This document shows positions 25,401 to 37,400 of a stretch of DNA of 64,000 bases, piece after piece. How positions within the stretch are numbered: the stretch's first letter is position 1; each line of letters opens with the position of its first letter. The notes under the pieces were generated by a model, which saw only the letters and a program-made list of their open reading frames with translations, did no database searches and had not been told where the DNA came from. The translations under genes and the position numbers were made by a program. Source of the stretch: Orthonyx spaldingii (lineage: Eukaryota > Chordata > Aves > Passeriformes > Orthonychidae); assembly GCA_013397795.1 (NCBI GenBank), contig VZTJ01000622.1:337197-401196 (forward strand), in the 5' to 3' direction.

Positions 25401-28400
25401 TGGGGATTTTCTTGAAGCTGAGGTGGGGTGAATTAAAAAAACCAGGATGAATATAAAACCAACAATATGGAATAAGTACTTTTAAAGAGCAACTGCAGGT
25501 AAGTAATATCTCTTCCAAGAGGTCAAAACAGTAACTTCCTAATGAGAATTAATTCTGGGAGCTTTGCTGTAGCACAGACTGCTCCCAGCAGTCACTGAAA
25601 AGCTCAGATAGTGCGAGGACACTTTTTCAGAGAGAGTGTAGCAGGTATAAAAGGAATTTCAGAGGATTTATAGGTTAAAAATGTGCTTGTCGTTTTCTCT
25701 GACAGTCTTGTAGCTGGTGTGAGATGAATTTGGAAGGAATTATTTCAACAAAGACCTCAAGGTTCTCCATTCTTTTCCAGTCTGCTTTAAAATAGTTCTG
25801 AGGAACATTTTGTTAAACATTGATAATACCCATCCAAGTAGTTTGGAAGTTTTTTAACAAGTTATTTCCAGATAATATCAGAAGAATGATTGTAATAAAG
25901 TCTATGTTGATAGACAAGATGTTTGTCATACCAATTGTGGACATTTTTCCCATTTTGAAGCAATTTGCAACACTCGGTGGAAGCTTTTCAGCGAGGCCTG
26001 AGTGTCTTTGCATTAAATTTATCTTTTATAATTCTCCTTTTCTTAAAATGCTGTTGATCCTAGGTGGCCACGGTGTCGGAAAAGTCCCGCATCATGGAGC
26101 TGGAGAGGGACCTGGCACTGAGGGTGAAGGAGGTGGCTGAGCTCCGAGGAAGGTTGGATTCCAGCAAACACATCGACGACGTGGACACTTCTCTTTCCTT
26201 GCTGCAAGAAATCAGTTCTTTGCAGGAAAAAATGGCAGCAGCTGGCAAAGAACATCAGAATGAGATGAATTCCCTGAAAGAAAAGTTTGGCCTTAGTGAG
26301 GAAGCCTTGCAGAAAGAGATCAAATCACTTTCAGCTTCGAATGAGAGGATGGCAAAAGAAAATGAATCCTTGAAAACCAAGCTTGACCACGCCAACAAGG
26401 AGAACTCCGACGTGATAGAGCTGTGGAAGTCCAAGCTGGAATCTGCAATCGCCTCCCATCAGCAAGCAATGGAAGAGCTGAAAGTTTCCTTCAGCAAAGG
26501 TGTCGGGGCTCAGACGGCAGAATTCGCAGAGCTGAAGACTCAGATTGAGAAGATGAAGTCAGACTATGAAAATGAAATGTCCAGTTTAAAACTGAAGCAG
26601 GAAAACGAGAGATCTCATCACTTGAAAGAGATCGAGTCGCTGAAAGCAAAGCTGGTGGCAGTCACGGAGGAGAAAGAGCAAAACCTGGAAAGCCTGAAGA
26701 CCAAGCTGGAAAGTGTGGAAGATCAGCATCTAGTAGAAATGGAAGACACTTTAAACAAATTGCAGGAAGCTGAGATAAAGGTAAAGGAGCTAGAGGTACT
26801 GCAAGCCAAGTGCAATGAACAAACCAAAGTTATTGATAGTCTTACACCACAGATCAAAGCTGCTGAAGAAAAGCTTTTGGACCTTGCTGCACTTGAGAAA
26901 GCCAATTCTGAAGGTAAATTGGAAATCGAGAAACTTAGCAAGCAGCTTGAGGCAGCTGAGAAACAAATTCAGACTTTAGAGACTGAAAAGGTTGATGGAA
27001 TTAGCCAGGTTTGTATCAACATCCATCCTTTGAGTTTTCTTTTGCTTTTATTTTACATTTGTACTGTTTTAATCTGCTGTAGAAAATACATCACAGAAAA
27101 AAGGAGTTTTACTGAGGGTGTATCTTGGGACCATCCGAGGAGGTTCAGAGGAGCATTAACTGGGTTGTGTCTCAACAGCTTTCTGGTGCTCCACCTGCAC
27201 CAATTGGCAAAAGGAAAAATTTCCTTCTGCCCTTCCTTGCTGCAGATTTGGGCATATCTGTGCTGAAATCTTCCTGTTGTGGAAAAGTTATTTTGTTGGC
27301 TTGTTTGGGGGAAGAATCCACACATCCTAAGGCTTTAACCTTTGGGGGTAGACAAAAGGACTTGGGGCTCAGTGGGGAAATGTTTCCTTCATCACCTTTC
27401 CCCTCCTCTGACAAGGTGATGGCAGAGGCTGTTAGAACCAAAAGAAAGCACAGAAAATCGTGGTGGAACTTCTGTTGAAGCCCAGGCTCTGCAGGGGTGT
27501 TGCTGGCACTGTTTCACAGGACTGTGGAACCACAGACTGCAACTTGATATATGTGACCAGGGTTTTCCTTGGCTTTGAATGAAACATCTCCTCAAAGCTG
27601 ATGGTAGTGAAGAGTAGTGGGAAAGTAACTGGAAGGAGATTTCCTAAACCCTTCACAGGTGGTTCCAAGATACCAAATTTCTACCTTTGACCCTCTTTTT
27701 GAGGTCACACTGGGTTTCTGCATTACCCCTGGGTGTGGTGCAGAGCCCTTGGAAAGATTTTCCCTCCCTGTGTGTGTGTATTGATCTGATCAGCCAATTG
27801 AAGCACAAATCAACCAGTTCCAAAAAATCAAACAAAAAAGAACCAGATGTATTGATTGAACTAATGCTGGAACTTGTTCGAAATTTTGAATGTGCTCAAA
27901 AACGTCTGCCATTAGATAATGTATTCACTATTAATGCCAAAAGAACTAAATTTTAATGATTTCAAATCTATTCCAAGATGTAATTAGTGCTGTGATGTAT
28001 GTAGTCATCAGTGGAAATCAGCTTCACTCAGTTAACCCATCATCATGGTTTTTTCTTCATTTTTTTTTTATTTTTCATCTTAGAGTGATCTTAATATTGT
28101 AGTTACTTCTTTCACATTCACCTTTTAATTTTCCTAATTTTTCATTCATGTTTGTCATTTTATTTTACTCCATTTCATCACCTTTGTTAGGCCAGTAATT
28201 TGGCCAAAGACCTGCAGGGCAAAGAGCAAAAGCTTCTTGACCTTGAGAAAAACTTGAGTGCAGTAAATCAAGTTAAAGATTCTTTGGAAAAGGAACTTCA
28301 AGTTTTGGTGAGTAACACCCAAAAATTTTGACTTTACTCTGTGGATTTTGGGTTTCATGGTGAGAGCGTAATCTGTGGATCTGTGGATCAGCTCTGAGCA

Positions 28401-31400
28401 AAACCTTCCAAAGGTGTTTTATTCATGGAAAAGAGGGAAGGGGTTCATGGCTAATGGGATCTGTCCCAGAATATAAAGATCATTTCACCCCAGTCCTGTG
28501 TTACCAGGTGTTTTCTCTCAATAGAACTCATCTATTTATGGATTGCAGATAGAATTAAACCAAATCAAAAGCAGCAGCAGTTTAAATTTAGACTGCTCAT
28601 TAAGGAACACTTAATTGCCCTTTATTGTAGCAGTTGTACCAATGAATGCCTGCTACACACTTCTTGTAGATGGTTTTAAAAGACATTTCTCATTGAAATA
28701 AATTTCCAAATGCTCTGTTGTTGGGTGAGGTTTCCCTGAGGAACTACACTGGCATTAAGTAACAAAACAATGGGATTTTTGGTCTTTCCATGGCCAGTAG
28801 TAAATATTCAGAGTTGGTGGAAGAGCCCCACTCACCTTCCTCAAAATCCTCCCTTTTCTTCACTGTCTGGCATCCATTCCTGCTGCTAAAGCTGGAGAAC
28901 ACTGGTAGGAGGTGGCTCACTGGGGGCAGCACGGATAGAGACCCCACATCACATCTGTGCTAACCTGTAACTCAGAAACTTGAGATCTGTTTATGATAGG
29001 AACAAAACTGTTCTATTTTGTACATGAAAAATACCTAATATCAATTCAGTTGTTGAGTTGTACTGTTACTACCAAACCTTACCTTAAGTTTTTATCTGTT
29101 TTTCAGAAAGAAAAGTTTACTAGTGCAGCTGATGAAGCAGAGAATGTTCAACAATCTATGCAAGGTATGTGCTGCTAAAATACACAGGGGACTAAAAAGG
29201 AATTACATTCCAACAAAATGGGGTTTTTAAACACTTTCAAGCTCCTGCTTGATGGTACAGCAGTGTCAGTGGCTGTGGGAAGGACAGGATTGTTTGTAGC
29301 CTCTCTGAAGGGTCACATACCTTGCAAGCAGTTGGAATTGTCTGCAGCTAAGTAGTTGCTAACTTTGTTTTCCAAATTTTACTTGCCTAGAAACGGTGAA
29401 AAAACTGAACCAAAAAGAAGAGCAGTTTGCACTCATGTCTTCAGAACTGGAGCAGCTCAAGTCGAGTTTGACTGGTAAGGAAGGGGTGAAGTGGAATGTT
29501 TTGGAAATGCATCAGCTGTGTGCTCTGGGGTGGCTCCTGTGGCCTGTGGGAGGCTTTGCTGTGCCTTTCTCCCTCTACATCTCCTGTAGAACCAGTGTGG
29601 AGGGAAGTCAGGCATGAGTTGTGCCCTGCAGCAAACCTTGCCTGGCACTGCAGAAGTGATCCCAAGGGCTGCCCTTGCCCCTGGCAGTGCCTGCCCTGGC
29701 CTGAGGCATTTTTTCACTGTAGCTTCATGTTGCCTTCATTGTTCATTTTCTGCTGCTCAGCTGAACAGCTGATGAGTGGTTTCACCTGCAAGACCTGCAG
29801 GTCTCTTCCTCCTCTGCTTCCTTCCCCTCTGAGACAGAGATCTTGTACCCACTTCCCACAGCCTGAAGGGAATCACTTCTGAAACAAAGGGCTCGTGACT
29901 GCTGCTCTTCACTGGTTCTGAAGAGTCCTTAACCTTTTGCTGCAGTTACCAGTTCAGTCAATCACCATTTTTCATTTTAAAGGGGTGATCTGTGAGGTTT
30001 GTAGCATCAGTTTGAGTTCTTCACAATCCTCTGGCTGTTCTGTGCATACCCTTCCTCCTAAATTTACAGCTTAACAACCTTTGTTTTGCTCAGAGATGGA
30101 GAGGAAACTGAGGGAGCGAGAAGAGAGGGAGCAGCAGCTGATGGAAGCAAAAGCCAAACTTGAAAATGACATTGCAGAGATCATGAAGTCATCAGGAGAC
30201 AGCTCTGCCCAGCTCACAAGAATGAATGATGAGCTGAGGTTAAAAGAAAGGTATTTCATCACTGCCAGAGCATTGTCACATCAAATCTCCCCTCCCACAC
30301 TCCCAGTTTCTCATTTTATTTTTCTGTAAATATCTGAACAAGATGCTCCTGAGTGTCACATTGATATGACAAGTGAACTTATTCTAGCAAACTAAATCAA
30401 TCAAAACAGTCTCCTGGGAGTGATTTGAAGAGCATCCAACATTGATAATTCCAAAATTCTTATGTAACGTGCTTCTCATTGCCCAGAGTAAATGACCTCT
30501 TGAATAATCCAGGCTGTGTTGTGCTTGTGCTTCATGATTGTTTGATTGCCTGATAAACTCAGTTTTATTTAGATATATATAAAAGACTTGGGTCACATTT
30601 TTGTGAAAGAAAATGTGGGGTTTTTTCCCAAATAAAAATTATATGTACAGTAGTTGTTCTTTACCTTTACAAAACCCCAGACTGGGGCAAAGTAACTTGG
30701 TCTTCCCTGTGTATATTGAATTTAGCAGAACGTTCTCTATCTGTTAAACAATTAAATCTCTTTCTAAATGCTTGGTCAGAGTATAGAAACTTCAGCACAA
30801 TCTTGACTCTTTTATCTCTGTGCTTGTGGTGCTGTCAGCAGAAAGTGATGTTCTTTCATTTGGTCTTTCCAGGCAGTTGGAGCAAGTACAACTCGAGCTT
30901 ACAAAAGCAAATGAAAAGGCTGCTCAGCTTGAGAAAAACGTGGAGCAGACAACACAGAAAGCTGAGCAGAGTCAGCAGGAAACTCTCAAGATTCATCAGG
31001 CAGAACTGAAAAATCTGCAGGATCAATTAACAGACATGGTAAGAACGACTTTAAAAGCACTAAAACTGCAGAGCATTGTCCCACTGCTGCTTGAACTGTG
31101 TGTTGCTGTTTTATCTTCCCCAGAAAAAGCAGATTGAGACCAGCCAGCATCAGTACAAAGATCTTCAGGCCAAATATGAAAAAGAAACTTCCGAGCTGGT
31201 GGCTAAACACGATGCAGATATCCAAGGGTTTAAGCAGAACCTGCTGGATGCAGAAGAGGCACTGAAAAGTGCCCAGAGGAAAAACAACGAGCTGGAGGCA
31301 CAGGCTGAGGAGCTGCAGAAACAAGCAGAGCAGGCCAGAGTAAGTAGATTTTGTCACTCTGCAAGTGACTTAAAGTTTAAATTTTCTCTCTCGGTGACTC

Positions 31401-34400
31401 GTTGTTTTCTCTCTGCTTCAGCCTTCGTAGCCAGATTTTTGCAGTGTTTCTGTTTTGAACTTTTCCAGGGTATGTGGATGTGGGGTAGGGAGGAGAAGCC
31501 CACAGGACAAACTGGTTTTTAGTTCTCCTCTCAGTTGCACAAGAGTTGATGAGATACAGTTCTTTGATACCAGTGAACATTTTATGTTTGTAGATACCTG
31601 GCTCAGCACAGCCAGTTGTCATTCCCTGGTTTTTTATATGCTTGGATTTAAAAATGCACTGTGAACTACTGCATTTAGAAGTGCTAGACACCTTTTATTT
31701 TGTAGTATCATCTGCAGCTGTTTAGTTTAACAGGACTTCAGCAATTTTAATTTTTCCTCCTGTTTCTTTGACATTACTGCTTGCTTTCATCCCTCATCAA
31801 TTATTTGCTATAATCTCTGCTGAATGATTTAGCAAATCATTTAGTGTATAAATTGACACACAATATTGACTCCACTGATGTGGTGTTTTGAATCAAAGGG
31901 GTTATGACTACATTTTTGATAGAATCGTGAGGAGAATTATCTATGGAAGGTGAAATTGAGGATTAGAAGTCAGTATCTAATAGAACTTAGATTTTAATTC
32001 ATTCAGAGTCTCACAAAATCATTCTGTGGCTCTTCTTTTGAATAATTTGCAGTCAGTCAATTTATTGAGAGTAGTTTTATAAATGACATGAAATTTTGGA
32101 TGGATGAAATTTTGGATGAAATTTTAAAACCTTTAAACTATGATTTTTTTTAATACTGTTTAGCCACTAGAACCCTCTTTTGTGGATGTTGGGTGTTCTG
32201 TAATGTAACAGGGGTGTCTGTCAGCAGTTGAGTTCACACAGGGGCTGTGTGTCAGTGTATACACTTCTGAAACTTAAATTACAATTGCTCTATTTGCCCT
32301 TAAAGCACATTTCTCATTCGTCTGCTTGACTTCATTTTTTGTTTTCCCTTCTCCCTGACTTTATTTCTTTAGTCCTTAAGCTCTGTGTTAGCCTCATCCA
32401 GAAAAGAAATCGAACAAATGTCAGACAAGATGAGGGCTTTGATATCAGAAAAAGAGACTTTGGCACAGGAGGGAAATACTTTAAAATTAGAGAGAGGTCC
32501 CTTGTTATCAAAACTTAAAGAATTGGAATCAAAGATTTCGTTAATGCAACAAGACCAGGAAGAACTGAAGGCAGAAAATATAAGAATCCTAAAGCAAAAG
32601 GAAGAAGCTGAGGCCAAAAGCCAGCAGGAGAGCACAGAAAAGGGAGCACTGGTTTCTGAGAAAAGCAAATTACTCTCTGAACTCGAGGCAGTGCAGGCAG
32701 AGCTGCTGAAGGCAGCCCAGGAAAATGAGGCTCTCCAGTCCATGGAGTTAACCTTGGTCCAACAGCTGGAGGAACTTGAGGCCAGCAAAGATGCCATGGA
32801 CGTGGCGTGTCAGAAACATGTCAGAGAATGGGAGGAGCTGGAGAATTATCAGAAGAGACTTTTGGAAGAGAAAGATGCAGTTATAAAAGACAAAGATGAT
32901 GTTATCCAGAAACTGGGAAGTTCTTGTGAGGCCCTGGCCGGAGACCAAAGGGAGCTCCAGCAACAAGTGTCAGCCCTGGCTGCAGAGAGAGATTCAGCCC
33001 TGAGGGAGCTCTTGGCTCTTCAGGACAGGCACGAAACCCTGGACAAGGAGCTGGGCAGGGTCTTGCAGGGCCTGCAGGAAGAGAAGGAGCTGCTCCTCAA
33101 ACGCACAGGAGAGCTGCAAGTGAGTTTAGACAAAGCAGTCAGTGAAAACCAAGTGTTAAAAGTGAGAGAGGAGGAGATGCAAACGCAGCTTAGCAAAGTG
33201 ATGAAAGACACCGAGGAGCTGGAGAGCTCCCTTGGGAGTCTCACTTGTCTTCTCGAGGAAATGAAAGCCTCAAGAGACACACTCAGTTTGGAATGTAATC
33301 AGTTACATCGAGAGAAAGAGGCTCTTTCTTCATCAGAACAGAGGCTTTTGGCTGAAAGGGAGCAACTCCTCAATGAAAATAAGGCAATTGCTGAGAAGCT
33401 TGCGAAGGCCTCAGCAGATGCTGAGCTTTGTGAGAGAGTCTGCTCTGAGAAAATGAACAAACTGACCTTGGAAAAGGAATCTGTCCTTCAGAAGTCGTTG
33501 CAGTTTGAGAAGCACAATGAAGCTCTTCTCCAAGAGAAGAAGGAATTGGAGACAAAATACCTGGAGCTTCTTGATGAAAACAAGTCTTGTGCAAAGGCAA
33601 TTTCTGATCTGAAGAGAGAACGTGAGCTGGACCTCTCGTCCAAGAATGCTCTGGCTCAAGAGAATGCCACACTCCAAGATTCCATTGAAGCCCTGAAGGG
33701 AGAACTAAGTAAGAAAACTCTAGAAAATCAAGAGTTAATGGCTTGTAAATGTGACCTTTCCAATCTTCTGCAGGAGGCCCAGGATGCCAAAAGAGCATTA
33801 GAAGCTGAGCTGGCTGCTGCGTCGCACACCGAGCAGGTCCTGTCCTCTTCCCTGGAGGCCTGCTCCTTTGCCAGGGAAAAGCTGACCAAGGAGAGGGATG
33901 AGCTGCAGGAGAAGTGTCACAAATTAAACAGAGAGGTTGCAGTTATGAAAGAAAACTTAACCTTAGAAAAGGAAGCTCGAAAACTGGACGAGAAATCGTT
34001 TCTGTTGGGACGTACAGAACTTCAAAGGAGCATCAGCTGCTTAGAAAAGGAGGTAGAAGAGCTGAGAGAGAAAAATAAGGAATTTCTGGCCGAGAAAAAA
34101 CTTTTAGTTCAGGAGAAAGAAAAATCTGAAATGAAACTGGTGGAAATAATGAAAGGGGAAGAAACCCTCTGTGCAGAGAAAGAGCAGCTCACCTCCAGCA
34201 TGGAGCGACTGAAGGGTGACTCTGCTTCCTTGTCCAGCTCAGCAGAATTCCAGGGCCTGCAGGGCTCCATCTCCAAGAAGATGGATGTGCTTGAACACGA
34301 GATGGAGCTGATGGAAGAGGAGGGAACTGAGGTCCTGCAGGAAGTGCTCAGCCTGAGGGCTAAGCAGGAAAGTCTGGTCATCAGTAAGGAGGGAACAGTG

Positions 34401-37400
34401 AACGAGAAGGGGAAATTCCCCCAGGATTATTACAAACTGTGTGAGGAAGTGAAACATTTAGAACAAACAAATAGTGACCTCTCAGGCAAATTGCTGGAGT
34501 CTCAGGGCCAGAATCAGGTGCTGCAGGAGCAGATGAACAATCTGATTTTGAAAGTAAAAGAAATTGAGACTCTCCAGGCCCAAGCAGTAGTGCAGAACCC
34601 AGAGGTATTGAAATTCACAGTTAAAAGTCAAGTCTGGGGCTGATTCTACTAACCCTGAGCACTAACCCCTGGTGTCCTCTCTGCACCTCACTGCACACTC
34701 AGCACTTCATAACACACTGCACTTGTGGGCTCTCTCAATGTGCTACTTGGGGTTTGTTGCAAGTTGCAACTGTGAGTCTGAACCAACTTTATTGGTTTTT
34801 TTAAAAATATTTTTGACTACAGAAAGCCTCTGTTGCCGCTGAATGTTGCAAGAAAACGACATAAACTGTGAATAAAAGGAAGTTGTGTTCCCTGAATCTG
34901 GGAGGAGACATTGAGCAGCTCCTTCTGGTGAAGGACTCTGCAGGTTAAAATCTAAAGCAGTAATAGATAAGGTTTTAGATTGGATCTTTGTACAATTTTA
35001 TGTTCAATTACAGCAAGTCTGAGTTACTCCAAAAAATATAAAACAATGTGCTGCTCTTGTAAATGTAATTTGATAAAAGCAGTGTGAGAGAATGGGAAAG
35101 ACATTGACAGTTCTGGTGTTCTTTTTATTCACAGAAGTGTTTTGTATTCACCACCAACAAGTTCTGTGTAAAATACTTCGAATTTCAATTTGGGTTTGAA
35201 GCCCAGAAAATCACATTGAATGCAAATTGGAATCAAGATATCCTGTAGATTACACCTGCCTGAGTATTTGAATATCCTTGTGAAGTATTTCCTTTATGAG
35301 GCCGTAATGAACAACACTGAAATAATGCAATAATTGGCTTTATCTCTTAATTCCATTGTTTGCCAAATTTTTGAGTTTTTCTAATTCCATATTTTCTGAA
35401 AATATACGAGGCTGTTGGAAGTGAATATCTATTGAATTACTCCTGCCTAAAGAGGTGAGAGGTCTGAGCAATCACAGTGGTGCTAATGAGAAATCCAGGA
35501 ATTAAAACAGAGGGAATTCCTCAGTGGTGACACGAGCATGGGGTTATGACCCGTTTCTGCATGGAATTGAGTCTTCCCTTGTCCACTTCATTTTATACTT
35601 TATGCAGCTTCAAAATGCAAATAAATTCCCAGTTGAAGTCCTTATTTAATTGGAAAGGAGCTGACAAACCATGGAGCTGTGCATAAAGTATTGTGGTTCA
35701 GCTTTTGCTGTCAGAGCTCCTGGTGTTAATAACTGGGTTTTTTCCCCACCTCCCTTTATATCCAGGTGGCCAAACTGGCAGAAGATGTTTTCCAGGCAGT
35801 GGAGCAGGTGACCAAGGAGAAGGATGCCATTCACAAAGAAAAGATTGAAACTTTGGCCTCTTTGGAGAACTCGAGACAGACAAACGAGAAGCTGCAGAAT
35901 GAAGTAATCACATTAAATGCTTTTCTGTGAAAAGTTTTGCCTGGTTTGTGAGAGCAGCTGTTCAGTTACAGAGAATCTGATTAGGCAGGAGAGGATTCTG
36001 TCCTTTTCCCACTGGGAAAAGTTACTGGATGAGTGCAGAGTGGTGGGAAATGCACGAGGTTTTATGGTCACGGTTATTTTGTGTTTTGCATGAAGTGTCA
36101 GTCCAAGGTGCAGCAGCTCCAGCTGGGATCTGTTCCCAGTCTGTGTCTTCCCACCTCTCTGCACTGCTCCAGGGCCCGAGGAAGGGGAGGATGCCCTCAC
36201 CCTTTGATCTCTGCAGCTCCCACAGCACTGGGAGGGAACAGCTGGGCTGCCCTGATGCTGGACTGGGAGCAGTTTCCAGCGGGATCTGCCAGCCTGAGAA
36301 TTAGAAGTGGTGACGTTTGTATGGGAGGGGTTCCCCTTCTGGATTAAAAAAATCCACAGGGTCCTGTAATGCCATGAGAATGGCTGCAGATTATCTGTTA
36401 TGTAATAATACTGTGGGGCTGGATGCAAACAAATCAGGTCCACGAGCTCGTGGTGCTTCCGTGGGGGACACAAGCTCAGGAAATCCATGTCCAGCACTTT
36501 GCCCCATGCAACGAAATCGCTGCGAGGAATTCATTTCCTGTGGGTGCAGGCACAGCATTCAGCCCTCCTGACTCTCAGAAAATAAGGTATGGAAAAGCAG
36601 AATTTGTGAGTTATCTCAGAGGAATAAAGATCAAGGGAGCAGCTGATTTTAGCAACAAGCTCTGCATTTAAAAAAACAAATCATGCTCTGAGTGCTGCAG
36701 CAGTTCATGGAGGTACGGGGGGCTTTACCTTGGGGTGTTGACACCACATTCCTGGAAACTGCTCTCCAGTGGGCTTGGAATTCTTTGTGCTGCTCTGTTT
36801 GAATGCAGAAAGTCTCATGGCATTTGTTGTTGGACAAGCACATCAGTCCAGACAGGCTGGGTTAATTTAGGGGTAAAGATGGAAAGTGGAAGAGCTCGAG
36901 CCCCCGTTTGGCTGAGTAGTGTTTCCTGAGAACTCTGTGGTTTCATTGGTGTAACGAGGATTTTTTTCCTCTTTAAGTTGGACATGCTTAAGCAAAACAA
37001 CCTGAAAAATGAAGAGGAACTTAATAAATCAAAAGAACTTCTAAATCTGGAGAACAAGAAAGTGGAAGAACTTAAAAAAGAATTGTAAGTATTTCACTGT
37101 TAAATCTGTTAATTTTCGTGGGTGCACTTGCCTTTGATTTTTATATTTTTTTAAATTGTCTTTCAGCACCTTTCTGATATCCTCACTTACAAAAGCAAAA
37201 TTAAATATTAGTTTAGCATGTGCAAAACTTGACATCAGAACGTTGCTACTGAATTGCTGAAGGGAATTGAAGCAAATCCTTGGAGCATAGTTTGAAATCA
37301 TTTGTTTGTTGGAGGGTTCTGCCACCTGAGGGCACGAGATGATATTAAAGTCTTTATTAGAAGAGAATTTTGTTTGATTTAATTACAAGTACACTTGGAG

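Larger units (their letters stand above)
34605..35765 (+). other. CLIP1: CLIP1 intron after the giant exon
   Basis: 1.16 kb, AT-rich. TGCATG occurs at 35558-35563, 203 nt before the next exon. Apart from the read-through stop and poly(A) hexamer described separately, no feature was seen. Confidence 0.7.

Noticed and set aside
26064..27266. Exon extended as one 400-aa frame to 27266
   Set aside because: After 27008 the sequence turns hydrophobic and a GT donor plus a matching phase-0 acceptor at 28191 restore family sequence.
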